Source: an uncultured Candidatus Woesearchaeota archaeon (GTDB lineage: Archaea > Nanobdellota > Nanobdellia > UBA10117). Taken from it: a stretch of 34,602 nucleotides of DNA. Shown here piece by piece: positions 5,685 to 13,794 of this stretch. The notes under the pieces were generated by a model. It saw nothing but the letters and a program-made list of their open reading frames with translations, was not told the origin of the DNA and did not search any database. Both the position numbers and the translations under genes were made by a program. The DNA lies in assembly GCA_903864915.1 (NCBI GenBank), contig CAIPHS010000006.1, forward strand, positions 1 to 34,602, given 5' to 3'. Every line of letters begins with the position of its first letter. Position 1 is the stretch's first letter.

Positions 5685-6836
5685 ATGGTTAAAACCCTGT
5701 TCAGTTCTGAATCAGTCACTGAAGGACATCCAGACAAATTATGCGACCAGATTGCAGATTCTATTTTAGATGAGCTGATCAAACAGGACCCGCACTCAAG
5801 GGTCGCAGTTGAGGCCCTGACTACAACTGGTTTGCTGGTTGTGGCTGGCGAAGTCACCACTGAAGGCTGGCTTGATGTTCAGAAGATTGCAAGGGATACT
5901 ATTAGAGGCATAGGCTATGACAAGCCGGAATACGGGTTTGATGCCGAAAGCTGTTCAGTTCTTGTAAGCCTGCATGAACAAAGCCCGGACATCGCGCTTG
6001 GTGTTAACAAGGCTGAAAACAAGGACCAGGGGGCTGGCGACCAGGGCATAATGTTTGGCTTCGCCTGCAACGAAACTCCTGAGCTGATGCCACTGCCAAT
6101 TTCTTTGGCACATAAATTGACCATGAAACTTGCCCATTGCAGGAAGATGGGGGAAATAAAGTGGCTAAGGCCTGATGGAAAATCACAAGTCACGGTTGAA
6201 TACGAAGACGGCAAGCCAAAAAGGGTGACAAATGTTGTTGTTTCAACACAGCACGCGCCGGATGTAACTCACGAGCAGATAAGGAAAGAAGTAATTGAGA
6301 AAATAATAAAACCGATTTGCGGGAAATGGGTGGATGACAAGACTGAATTTTTAGTCAATCCTACTGGAAGGTTTGTAATAGGCGGCCCGCCTGGCGATAG
6401 TGGTGTTACCGGAAGAAAGATTGTTGTTGACACTTACGGGGGCATGGGAAGGACTGGAGGCGGCGCATTTTCGGGAAAAGATCCCTCAAAAGTTGACAGG
6501 TCTGCTGCGTACATGGCAAGGCACATTGCCAAGAATGTTGTTGCTGCCGGATTGGCTGACAAATGCGAGCTGCAGATAGGTTATGCAATAGGTGTTGCGA
6601 AGCCTGTTTCGTTCATGATAGACACTTTCGGAACTGGAAAAGTTCCTAATGTGAAAATTGAGGAAGCCTGCCTGAAGGTTTTTGACTTGAGGCCTGCTGC
6701 AATAATATCTTACCTTGACTTATTGAGGCCAATCTACATGAAAACAGCCTGTTATGGACACTTCGGCAGGGAAGAGCCCGAATTCACTTGGGAACGAATA
6801 AACATGGTCGAAGAGCTGAAGAAGGCTGTGGCTTAA
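5685..6836 (+). CDS. metK: S-adenosylmethionine synthetase, bacterial/eukaryotic type
   Basis: The 383-aa protein makes S-adenosylmethionine from methionine and ATP. It has the COG0192-type signatures: [20 protein letters not shown] at the N-terminus, [12 protein letters not shown] at about 116-127 and GGGAFSGKD at about 260-270. Length matches the bacterial family (about 380-400 aa). Most archaea use a distinct, very divergent MAT family, so this copy points to a lineage with the bacterial-type enzyme. It supplies methyl donor for the Trm1 and Sfm1-like enzymes in the window. Confidence 0.97.
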   Translation: MVKTLFSSESVTEGHPDKLCDQIADSILDELIKQDPHSRVAVEALTTTGLLVVAGEVTTEGWLDVQKIARDTIRGIGYDKPEYGFDAESCSVLVSLHEQSPDIALGVNKAENKDQGAGDQGIMFGFACNETPELMPLPISLAHKLTMKLAHCRKMGEIKWLRPDGKSQVTVEYEDGKPKRVTNVVVSTQHAPDVTHEQIRKEVIEKIIKPICGKWVDDKTEFLVNPTGRFVIGGPPGDSGVTGRKIVVDTYGGMGRTGGGAFSGKDPSKVDRSAAYMARHIAKNVVAAGLADKCELQIGYAIGVAKPVSFMIDTFGTGKVPNVKIEEACLKVFDLRPAAIISYLDLLRPIYMKTACYGHFGREEPEFTWERINMVEELKKAVA

Positions 6837-6874
6837 CACCGTTACATTTTTAAACCAAACTTCACAGTGTTAAG
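6832..6874 (+). promoter_or_regulatory. Promoter bracketed by a perfect inverted repeat, Fe-S operon
   Basis: CTTAACAC (6832-6839) and GTGTTAAG (6867-6874) form a perfect 8-bp inverted repeat. A TATA-like TTTTTAAACC (about 6847-6856) sits between the arms, about 25 nt before ATG 6877. The left arm overlaps the metK stop codon. The likely ligand is the HTH protein encoded immediately downstream (inference). Confidence 0.6.
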
Positions 6875-6876
6875 AG

Positions 6877-7113
6877 ATGTTGCCTTGTGAGAAAGCCGCG
6901 AAATACAAAGTTCCTGCTATCAAAGCCAGGCTAGCCAAAGAACTAAAAAACAAAGGCTATCCGCAAAGGCGGATTGCAGATTTTCTTGATGTAACTGAAG
7001 CTGCTGTTTCGCAATATCTTTCCGGAAAGAGGGCTGGTAAAAGGGAAAGAAACATGAAAACAAAACATGTGCCTGAAGTTTGTAAACATTGCGGTTTGTG
7101 CAAACTAAAATGA
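6877..7113 (+). CDS. XRE-like HTH regulator with Cys motif, head of isc operon
   Basis: The 78-aa protein resembles the archaeal COG2522-type regulators. An N-terminal MLPCEKAAKYKVPAIKARLA is followed by a helix-turn-helix (YPQRRIADFLDVTEAAVSQY). It ends in CKHCGLCKLK, a CxxCxxC cluster, with one further Cys at position 4. The Cys residues could bind an Fe-S cluster, making the protein a sensor for the assembly genes it precedes. That sensing role is inference. Its stop overlaps the iscS start by 4 nt (ATGA). Confidence 0.75.
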   Translation: MLPCEKAAKYKVPAIKARLAKELKNKGYPQRRIADFLDVTEAAVSQYLSGKRAGKRERNMKTKHVPEVCKHCGLCKLK

Positions 7114-8273
7114 AATCAATTTACTTCGATAATGCTGCAACAACACCTGTGAGGAAGGAAGTATTCACGGCTATGAAGCCTTATTTCTCAACATATTTTG
7201 GCAATCCTTCATCTTTGCATGCTAAAGGGCTGGAAGCGAGGGATGCTGTTGAGGAAGCCAGAAAACTTATTGCAGAAATACTGAACTGCGCAACTGATGA
7301 ATTGATTTTCACAAGCGGCGGAACAGAATCTGTTAATCTTGCAATCAAAGGAATCGCTTTTGCAAGGAAGAAAGGGCACATCATAACACAAAAGACCGAG
7401 CATGATGCTGTTCTGGAGACTTGCAAGTGGCTCGAGAAGCAGGGTTTTGAATTGACTTACTTGAATGTTGACGAATTTGGTCTGGTAAAACCAGAACAAG
7501 TTGAAAAACACATCAGGAAAGACACTATTCTTGTTTCAATCATGTATGCTAACAATGAAATCGGAACAATTCAGCCGATAAAAGAAATCGCTGAAGTCTG
7601 CAGGAAACATGAAGTACTGTTCCACACTGATGCCTGCCAGGCAGCCGGCTATCTTGACATGGATGTGAAAAATCTTGGAATCGATCTTATGACAATCAAT
7701 GGTTCAAAGATATACGGGCCAAAAGGAGTCGGACTGCTTTTCATAAAAAAGGGAATTGAGATTGAACCGTTGCTTCACGGCGGCGGACAGGAATACGGAT
7801 TAAGGTCGGGGACTGAAAATGTGCCTGCCATAGTCGGTTTTGCAAAGGCCCTGGAGCTCGCGCAGAAGGAAAAAGTTACGGAAGTCCAGAGATTGACAGC
7901 CCTGCAGGATAGATTAGTTTCAGGTTTGCAAAGAATAGCTGACTCAAAACTGAACGGTCATCCGCAGAAAAGGCTGCCTAACAATGTCAATGTTTCAATT
8001 TACGGAGTTGAAGGCGAGGCAGTTTTGCTGATGCTGAATGAAAAAGGAATTTGCGCATCAACAGGCTCTGCATGTTCAACAAAAAGTTTGGAGGCAAGCC
8101 ATGTCTTGCTTGCAATGGGAATGTCACACGAAATGGCGCACGGAAGCCTGAGATTCAGCCTTGGCAAGCATACCAAAGAGAAAGATATCAGCAGGCTGAT
8201 GAAAGTCCTGCCTGGAATCGTCAAGAAATTAAGGGATATGTCTCCGATAAAAGCGGAGGTTAGGAATGGCTGA
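7110..8273 (+). CDS. iscS: Cysteine desulfurase (IscS/NifS)
   Basis: The 387-aa PLP enzyme releases sulfur from cysteine for Fe-S cluster assembly. Visible motifs: YFDNAATTPVRKEV at the N-terminus, TEHDAV with H98, the PLP lysine K200 in GSKIYGPKGVG, and the catalytic C322 in the flexible STGSACST loop. I start at ATG 7110 (MKSIYFDNAA), which overlaps the regulator stop, rather than at 7089. It overlaps iscU by 8 nt. Confidence 0.95.
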   Translation: MKSIYFDNAATTPVRKEVFTAMKPYFSTYFGNPSSLHAKGLEARDAVEEARKLIAEILNCATDELIFTSGGTESVNLAIKGIAFARKKGHIITQKTEHDAVLETCKWLEKQGFELTYLNVDEFGLVKPEQVEKHIRKDTILVSIMYANNEIGTIQPIKEIAEVCRKHEVLFHTDACQAAGYLDMDVKNLGIDLMTINGSKIYGPKGVGLLFIKKGIEIEPLLHGGGQEYGLRSGTENVPAIVGFAKALELAQKEKVTEVQRLTALQDRLVSGLQRIADSKLNGHPQKRLPNNVNVSIYGVEGEAVLLMLNEKGICASTGSACSTKSLEASHVLLAMGMSHEMAHGSLRFSLGKHTKEKDISRLMKVLPGIVKKLRDMSPIKAEVRNG

Positions 8274-8724
8274 AAAAAAATGGTTTTACACGGACATTGT
8301 AAAGGAGCATTTCTTCAACCCAAGAAATATTCTGAAAACAGACAAGGAAGCGGAAGAATTTGCCAAGCACGCAGATGGTGTTGGCGAAGTTGGCAGTCCT
8401 ATTTGTGGCGATGTCATGAAATTATGGATAAAAATCAAAGACAATAAAATAGTGGACTGCAGGTGGCAAACTTTTGGATGTGCGAGCGCAATTGCCTCTG
8501 CATCAATGATGTCTGAAATGGTCAAGGAAAACGGCGGCATGAACATAGAGGATGCGTTGAACATAACTGCGCAAGACATCGTGAAAAAGCTTGAAGGCCT
8601 GCCAGCCAGGAAGATCCACTGTTCAGTTCTGGGACACAAGGCATTGAGAGCTGCTCTTAATGATTACTTCTGCAAAACTGGGCAGAAAGACAGGATGGTA
8701 AAAGATGAAAAACACACGTGCTGA
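8266..8724 (+). CDS. iscU: Fe-S cluster scaffold (IscU/NifU N-terminal type)
   Basis: The 152-aa scaffold carries the three cluster ligands: C47 in SPICGDVM, C72 in FGCASAIASAS and C119 in HCSVLG, plus conserved D49. It receives sulfur from the desulfurase encoded upstream and assembles clusters for transfer. A GGAGG-like ribosome-binding site sits within the end of iscS. The C-terminus has extra residues ending KDEKHTC. The nfu start lies inside its 3' end (20-nt overlap). Confidence 0.93.
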   Translation: MAEKKWFYTDIVKEHFFNPRNILKTDKEAEEFAKHADGVGEVGSPICGDVMKLWIKIKDNKIVDCRWQTFGCASAIASASMMSEMVKENGGMNIEDALNITAQDIVKKLEGLPARKIHCSVLGHKALRAALNDYFCKTGQKDRMVKDEKHTC

Positions 8725-8932
8725 AGTCGAAAAAGTCCTGAAAGAGATAAGGCCAATGTTACAAATGGACGGAGGTGATGTAAGATTAGTAAAAATAACG
8801 AAGGATGTAGCTGTGGTGAAGCTTGCGGGTGCATGCGCAGGATGCCCGTTTGCAAATGCAACGCTAAAAGACCTAGTGGAAGCAAGAATAAAGGAAAAAG
8901 TAAAGGGAATTAAGGAAGTCAGATCTGCTTAA
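8705..8932 (+). CDS. nfu: NifU C-terminal-type Fe-S carrier (Nfu)
   Basis: The 75-aa protein is a single Nfu domain: LQMDGGDVRLVKI, then C44-AG-C47 (GACAGCPFAN). Such proteins form cluster-bridged dimers and deliver 4Fe-4S clusters. It is the last gene of the regulator-iscS-iscU-nfu unit. Its end overlaps the convergent regulator gene by 14 nt. Confidence 0.92.
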   Translation: MKNTRAEVEKVLKEIRPMLQMDGGDVRLVKITKDVAVVKLAGACAGCPFANATLKDLVEARIKEKVKGIKEVRSA

Positions 8933-9845
8933 TCCTAAGCTCCTTCAACTTCTGCCTTGCTATCTTCATAATTAGATTCTCATCCAGAGGCTTTGCACTT
9001 TCCCATAGCCTGTCAAACATGTTCTTGTATGCATCGCATACATCCTTGCTCTCTATCCACACGAAGCCGGCAATCCCATGGGCTGACGAGCGTATGGGTA
9101 GCGCAACAACATCTGAAGTGTCGCTCAAATACAACGTCACAGAGTCTATATTTGCATCAAGATAACGGAATTCAACATTTTGCATTTTTGACAGCTTTGC
9201 CAGGTTGTCATAGCAGGTTTTAACTTCATTATAGGCAAGCTCCTTGTTTTTCAAAGCATCATGCGCCTTAAGGAAAACCCTCCTGGGATTGAGGGATAAA
9301 ATATACTGAACCTTCAGGTTGCCTTTCAAACAATTTTCTTTCATGGCTGCCTTATGTTCTGTAGTACCTAGCAACTTGCCCAAGACTTCAGAGTAGGCCA
9401 ACGACGGGATATTTCCGGGCCTCTTGTAGAACTTCACCTCATTCAGTTTTTCACAAGATAGCTTTTCAGACGCCTCAAAGTCAAAATAGTGTACAACGAT
9501 TTTCGTTTTGTCTGCTTTGAAAATCTGGTCTATGCCCTTGCTTGCGGAATCGCATTCGCCAATGTCTGCTTTCAAGTCCTCCTTCTTTTTCTGAAGGCTT
9601 TGTTTTAGCTTTGCATTATTGACCTGGTAGATGCCATTAGATTTCAAAACAAAGCCCAGTTTCTGCAAATCTTTCAGCTGCGCAAACAAATTTGGCTTCT
9701 GGATGAACTTGTTTGTCAGTTTCCTGTAGGCTATTTCGATACTTTTCGGCTTTGCGCCGCCTTCAGCGGAAGCAGCATCAATAGCCCGCAAGAGTTCGAA
9801 TTGCTGCTCAGTCACGCCCATCAAATCCCCAATATTACTATGCAT
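8919..9845 (-). CDS. HTH transcriptional regulator, TrmB/PLD-like C-terminus
   Basis: The 308-aa protein has an N-terminal winged helix (about 10-70; IQKPNLFAQLKDLQKLGFVL). A C-terminal domain resembles the phospholipase-D-like effector part of TrmB-type regulators: VEFRYLDANIDSVTLYLSD, VALPIRSS and FDRLWESAKPL near the end. No phospholipase HKD motif is seen. The start at 9845 gives MHSNIGDLMG; ATG 9821 (MGVTEQQFEL) is an alternative. A palindrome between its TATA box and start suggests autoregulation. The ligand is unknown. Confidence 0.6.
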   Translation of the reverse strand: MHSNIGDLMGVTEQQFELLRAIDAASAEGGAKPKSIEIAYRKLTNKFIQKPNLFAQLKDLQKLGFVLKSNGIYQVNNAKLKQSLQKKKEDLKADIGECDSASKGIDQIFKADKTKIVVHYFDFEASEKLSCEKLNEVKFYKRPGNIPSLAYSEVLGKLLGTTEHKAAMKENCLKGNLKVQYILSLNPRRVFLKAHDALKNKELAYNEVKTCYDNLAKLSKMQNVEFRYLDANIDSVTLYLSDTSDVVALPIRSSAHGIAGFVWIESKDVCDAYKNMFDRLWESAKPLDENLIMKIARQKLKELRIKQI

Positions 9846-9852
9846 GGTAATA

Positions 9853-9881
9853 TAGTATACTATTATCCATACTTATATACC
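9853..9881. promoter_or_regulatory. TATA box and 10-bp palindrome, divergent region
   Basis: TAGTATACTA (9853-9862) is a perfect 10-bp palindrome lying 8 bp before the start of the minus-strand regulator. A TATA-like ACTTATATAC (about 9871-9880) sits about 26 nt upstream of that start. The same box may serve the plus-strand gene at 9914. Its core, GTATAC, also occurs in the promoter at 363-406. Confidence 0.5.
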
Positions 9882-9913
9882 TTTCCATCATTGTAAACAA
9901 TAAGGTGCTCAAA

Positions 9914-10255
9914 ATGCCATACGGACCAAAAGACTGGAAAATGAAATATGATCCTATCGAAGAAAGACACGTATTAGTGCCATCTGACTGGGAGTATCAC
10001 ATTGACTATGACAAATGTTTAGAAATAGAGAAACAAAAAGATGAAGAATTTTGGGAAAGGGTGCATAGAAAAACAAGTGGTGAGATATCGTGCCCGCCAA
10101 ATCTCCAGCGCATACTTAAATCTAACCAAAATAAAATTAATGTTAGTGGACATTGGGTTGATAGAGATGACTATAACAGCCTATCTCCTGACGGTAAACA
10201 AGCAATAATCTTAATTTTGGATGTGCTAGACGAAGTTTTTGATAGGTATGAATAA
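9914..10255 (+). CDS. PKDW-module protein 1 (unknown family)
   Basis: I start at ATG 9914 (MPYGPKDWKMKYD), matching the starts of the next two genes; the track's GTG at 9905 adds MLK. The 113-aa protein shares an N-terminal module of about 40 residues with its neighbours (MP..PKDW...YD..., then P.DWEY..DY). Its C-terminal part is unrelated to theirs (SPDGKQAIILILDVLDEVFD). It has no signal peptide or membrane helix. It overlaps the next gene by one base (TAATG). Confidence 0.6.
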   Translation: MPYGPKDWKMKYDPIEERHVLVPSDWEYHIDYDKCLEIEKQKDEEFWERVHRKTSGEISCPPNLQRILKSNQNKINVSGHWVDRDDYNSLSPDGKQAIILILDVLDEVFDRYE

Positions 10256-10593
10256 TGCCAATAGTGCCAAAAGACTGGAAATGGGTGTATGACCCACAAA
10301 CGGGTGAAGGAGATTGGGCACCGCCAGGCTTCACTTACAAATGCGATTACAATAGATTTTTCAGAGAAGAAAAGCAAAAATTAGCTGACAGAGTCAGACT
10401 CACTCCATTAACAACACCTTATGAAAGTTTTGTGGAGATGACGGAAAGAAACTATAGAACGGAAAGCCACGAAGAACCCAATGAGATATCTAAAGAAATA
10501 GCATGGAGCTTAGCATCTCTTCTATGGCCCATATACCAAAGCTTACCGGAAGCAGAAAAAAGAAAATTCGAATTGGCGCTTGAACGACTATGA
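10255..10593 (+). CDS. PKDW-module protein 2 (unknown family)
   Basis: The 112-aa protein begins MPIVPKDWKWVYDPQTGEGD and continues APPGFTYKCDYNRFF. This is the same N-terminal module as the genes on either side. The C-terminal half is a distinct amphipathic helical segment (WSLASLLWPIYQSLPEAEKR). The start lies on the stop of gene 1, so the two are probably co-translated. Function unknown. Confidence 0.6.
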   Translation: MPIVPKDWKWVYDPQTGEGDWAPPGFTYKCDYNRFFREEKQKLADRVRLTPLTTPYESFVEMTERNYRTESHEEPNEISKEIAWSLASLLWPIYQSLPEAEKRKFELALERL

Positions 10594-10623
10594 TAAAAAA
10601 ATCAGAGGTGGGGAATTTGTGAA

Positions 10624-10920
10624 ATGCCAATCGTACCAAAAGACTGGGAATGGCAGTATGACTGGAGTACAGGTAAAGGCAAATATTGCCCGCCTGACTT
10701 TGAATATAAACCAGATTATAATGAAATCTTTCCACCAATAAGCCAAACTTCTAGCTATTTGGAAACCAAACTTATACCATCAGCGCTCGATAAAGACATA
10801 GCATGCATAGACTTCTGGGAAAGGCTGAGACGAGACGCTCAATTAAAAGAAAGGTATGAAAATAATAAAATATTTAGAGATTTTTGCGATAAATATTACA
10901 AAAAAGAGCTCTGGTATTAA
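10624..10920 (+). CDS. PKDW-module protein 3 (unknown family)
   Basis: The 98-aa protein begins MPIVPKDWEWQYDWSTGKGK and continues PPDFEYKPDYNEIF, close to gene 2 over the module. The C-terminal part differs (FWERLRRDAQLKERYENNKI). FWER also occurs in gene 1 (EEFWERVHRK), hinting at a second shared element. A GAGGTGGGGA run lies 5' of its start. It ends 2 nt before the prenyl synthase ATG, so the triplet and that gene likely form one unit. Confidence 0.6.
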   Translation: MPIVPKDWEWQYDWSTGKGKYCPPDFEYKPDYNEIFPPISQTSSYLETKLIPSALDKDIACIDFWERLRRDAQLKERYENNKIFRDFCDKYYKKELWY

Positions 10921-10922
10921 AA

Positions 10923-11945
10923 ATGGAACTAAAAGAAATGGCTAAAAAAATCTTGGATGATGTGAAGGCTAAGGTATGGCCAGTCTACCAGCCGTATTTG
11001 CCTAAAGGCGATGATGAATTTTCTGTAATGGTGCGGGATTATCCTGAAAGGCAGGGGAAATATGGCAGAGCCGCCCTGATTTGCCTGAGCAATGAGCTTT
11101 TCGGCGGCAAGCCTGAACGAGCATACCTGACGGCTGCAGCATACCAGGCTGGCGAGGATTGGATACTAATTCATGATGATTTCCATGACGAATCTGAGGA
11201 AAGAAGACACTTACCTTGCCTGCATCAAATCTATGGCGAAAAGCATGCGGTAAACGCCGGCGATGCCCTGCACATGATTATGTGGAGCATGCTACGAAAT
11301 AATCACCAGCTCTTGGGTGAAACTTTAGCGCGGACGCTTGAAGACAAGATTCACGAAACACTCCTTACAACCACAAAAGGCCAGCACGTTGAATTAAATT
11401 GGATAAAGAATAACTGTATAGGTGTTACGGATGATGATTATTTCTACAAAGTTGACATTATTTCCGGTCTGTACACCATAATTACGCCTTTGCAATTGGG
11501 TGCTATAATCGCAGGAGCAAGCGAAAGCGACCTTCAGAAGATTGTAAAGTTTGCAAAACCGCTTGGAAGAGCTTTCCAAATCAGAGATGACGTTCTCAAC
11601 CTGCTCGAAAAGAAGGAGTACGGAAAGGAAGCTTACGGGGATATTTACGAAGGCAAGAGAACATTGATGCTAACCCACGCGTTCATCAATTGCACACCTT
11701 CCGAACAAGAAAGAGTAGCTGAAATTTATGCAAAGAAACGAAAGGAAAAGACTGCTGGAGAAGTAGCTTATGTTGTTGAATTAATGAAGAAATATGACAG
11801 CATAAAATACGCGCAAAAGTTTGCTGAAGATTATGCAAAAGATGCTTTGAATATTTTTGACAAGGAATTTTCACATCTGCCAGCCACGCAAGCCAAGCAG
11901 GACCTTAGAACCCTGATCGAATATATGGCTATGAGGACTGAATGA
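10923..11945 (+). CDS. Polyprenyl (GGPP-type) synthase
   Basis: The 340-aa trans-prenyltransferase builds isoprenoid diphosphates for archaeal lipids. The first Asp-rich motif is IHDDFHDE (D85, D86, D89). The second is FQIRDDVLNLLEKKEYGKEA, followed by GDIYEGKRTL, typical of short-chain synthases. Chain length cannot be read with confidence. It follows the PKDW genes by 2 nt and overlaps the next membrane-protein ATG by 4 nt. Confidence 0.9.
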   Translation: MELKEMAKKILDDVKAKVWPVYQPYLPKGDDEFSVMVRDYPERQGKYGRAALICLSNELFGGKPERAYLTAAAYQAGEDWILIHDDFHDESEERRHLPCLHQIYGEKHAVNAGDALHMIMWSMLRNNHQLLGETLARTLEDKIHETLLTTTKGQHVELNWIKNNCIGVTDDDYFYKVDIISGLYTIITPLQLGAIIAGASESDLQKIVKFAKPLGRAFQIRDDVLNLLEKKEYGKEAYGDIYEGKRTLMLTHAFINCTPSEQERVAEIYAKKRKEKTAGEVAYVVELMKKYDSIKYAQKFAEDYAKDALNIFDKEFSHLPATQAKQDLRTLIEYMAMRTE

Positions 11946-12262
11946 TGGAAAAGAAAGCAACGCCCGCATGGCACAAAGATCCAAAGTATGTAAAATATTC
12001 CTACTTAGCAGTATTAGCTACAATAGGAATATTTTTACTATCACTTTTCATTGGCTTTGCAACAAACATAATTGATTTCATATGGTTAGCTATGGCTGCA
12101 CGCTTTGCACTTACCGGAGTATATTTTGCAAGTATTTATTGCACTTACCAATTTGCAAGAGTGCATGGCAAGCCAAGATGGTGGTTAGTACCTGTCTTCT
12201 TATTTCCGCTAATAACCATACCAGTCGTTTATTTCAGTGTAAAAAAACAGATTGCTGCTTGA
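11942..12262 (+). CDS. Small membrane protein coupled to prenyl synthase
   Basis: The 106-aa protein has about three hydrophobic helices: YLAVLATIGIFLLSLFIGFA, IWLAMAARFALTGVYFASIY and WWLVPVFLFPLITIPVVYFS. It overlaps the synthase stop (ATGA), so it is probably co-translated. ATG 11945 is an alternative start one codon later. No family is recognised. A role at the membrane in handling the prenyl product is only a guess from context. Confidence 0.65.
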   Translation: MMEKKATPAWHKDPKYVKYSYLAVLATIGIFLLSLFIGFATNIIDFIWLAMAARFALTGVYFASIYCTYQFARVHGKPRWWLVPVFLFPLITIPVVYFSVKKQIAA

Positions 12263-13747
12263 TCACTTCTTCTTTTTCATTTCTTTCTTTTCCGAATCTA
12301 CCTGAGGCCTCATCATCGGGAAGAGAATAACTTCTTTTATCGACTGCTGGTCGGTTAATATCGCAGTCAGCCTGTCTATTCCCACACCCCATCCGGATGT
12401 TGGCGGCATGCCGTATTCAAGCGCCCGGACGAAATCCTCATCCATAGGGTTTGCTTCTTCAGAACCTTTCTTGCCCAGCTCAACCTGCTCCTCCAATCTT
12501 TTTTTCTGGTCAATAGGGTCATTCAGTTCATTGTATGCCTTCAATATTTCAAACCCGTTTGCGAGCAGCTGAACGGTTGCAATTTTTGTAGGATCATCAT
12601 CTTTTCTTTTCGCTAAAGGTATCATTTCAGTCGGGTAATCTATCAGGAACGTCGGCGATATCAGCTTTGGCCTCACATATTCCTTGTACAATTTATCAGC
12701 GATGGCGCCATAGCCGATGACACCTTTCAAATCGAGCTTCAATTTCTTCGCTTTGATGGCTTTCTTGAGCTTCGCTTCGGTATCCTGCTTGTTGATGTCG
12801 ATGCCTGTCTCTTTCAAAACAATATCCCTGAATTTCACTCTTGGCAATGGTGCTGTGAAGTCCAGCGTTACGCCGCCAAACTTGACTTTCAGGCTGCCAT
12901 TAACTTTCCTGACAACTCTGGAAAGCATCTCTTCAGTCATTTCCATTAATTTCTCATAATCTGCGTATGCTTCATAGAATTCTATCTGTGTGAATTCAGG
13001 ATTGTGCGAAGTGTCGATGGATTCGTTCCTGAAATCCTTTGAAATCTCATAGACCTTTTCAAACCCGCCGGCTATCAGCCTTTTCAGGTGCAGTTCGTCA
13101 GAAATCCTGAGGTATGCATCAGTTTTCAAATCATTGATATAAGTCTTGAATGGCTTTGCAGCCGCACCGCCGTATAATTCCTGCAAGACCGGAGTTTCGA
13201 CCTCAATAAATCCCCGTTCGTCCAGAAACTTCCTGATTTCGCGGATAATCTCTGCTCTTTTCAGGAAAATATCGCGAACACCTTTGTTGACTATCAGGTC
13301 CACGTATCTTTGCCTGTATCTTTCCTCAACATCCTTCAGGCCAAACCATTCCGTTGGCAAATGCCGCAGGGCTTTTGCCAGCAATTCCGCCTTTTCAACT
13401 TTTATTGAAACTTCGCCGCGTTTTGTCTTGGTAACTGTGCCGTGAATCCCCATGAAATCCCCGCGCTCTATGAATTTCAGCAAATCATAATTTTTCCCCA
13501 TAGAATCTTCAGCCAGCCACAGCTGTATCTTGCCTGAAGAATCTTCCAAGTCTGCAAACGTAAGCTTGCCATGTTCACGCATGGACATGATTCTGCCAGC
13601 CATGGAAACTTTCTTGTTTTCAAGTTTTGCAAAACCATCCTGGACTTCCTTTGCCAGGTTTGTTCTGGTGAAGGCTTTGCCTGGGTAAGGATTGATTCCA
13701 AGCTTCTGCAGCTGCTTTAGCTTCTCTAACCTGTCAGCATCAACCAT
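12263..13747 (-). CDS. lysS: Lysyl-tRNA synthetase, class II
   Basis: The 494-aa enzyme charges tRNA-Lys. It has an OB-fold anticodon-binding domain (about 45-150) and a class II catalytic core. Motif 2 is FRNESIDTSHNPEFTQIEFY; motif 3 is GWGVGIDRL, then VILFPMMRP at the C-terminus. Many archaea use the unrelated class I LysRS, so this is the bacterial/eukaryotic form. The C-terminal tail is lysine-rich (EKKEMKKKK). A TATA-like TTTTTAAAC precedes the ATG on the minus strand. It ends flush with the convergent membrane-protein gene. Confidence 0.96.
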   Translation of the reverse strand: MVDADRLEKLKQLQKLGINPYPGKAFTRTNLAKEVQDGFAKLENKKVSMAGRIMSMREHGKLTFADLEDSSGKIQLWLAEDSMGKNYDLLKFIERGDFMGIHGTVTKTKRGEVSIKVEKAELLAKALRHLPTEWFGLKDVEERYRQRYVDLIVNKGVRDIFLKRAEIIREIRKFLDERGFIEVETPVLQELYGGAAAKPFKTYINDLKTDAYLRISDELHLKRLIAGGFEKVYEISKDFRNESIDTSHNPEFTQIEFYEAYADYEKLMEMTEEMLSRVVRKVNGSLKVKFGGVTLDFTAPLPRVKFRDIVLKETGIDINKQDTEAKLKKAIKAKKLKLDLKGVIGYGAIADKLYKEYVRPKLISPTFLIDYPTEMIPLAKRKDDDPTKIATVQLLANGFEILKAYNELNDPIDQKKRLEEQVELGKKGSEEANPMDEDFVRALEYGMPPTSGWGVGIDRLTAILTDQQSIKEVILFPMMRPQVDSEKKEMKKKK

Positions 13748-13794
13748 ACTAAGTATTCACAATATCTTGTTTAAAAATCTACTCTAAGCAAAAG

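Noticed and set aside
5915-6588. Antisense ORFs inside metK (99, 60, 60, 60 aa)
   Set aside because: Shadows of the metK codons; no family features and no promoter.
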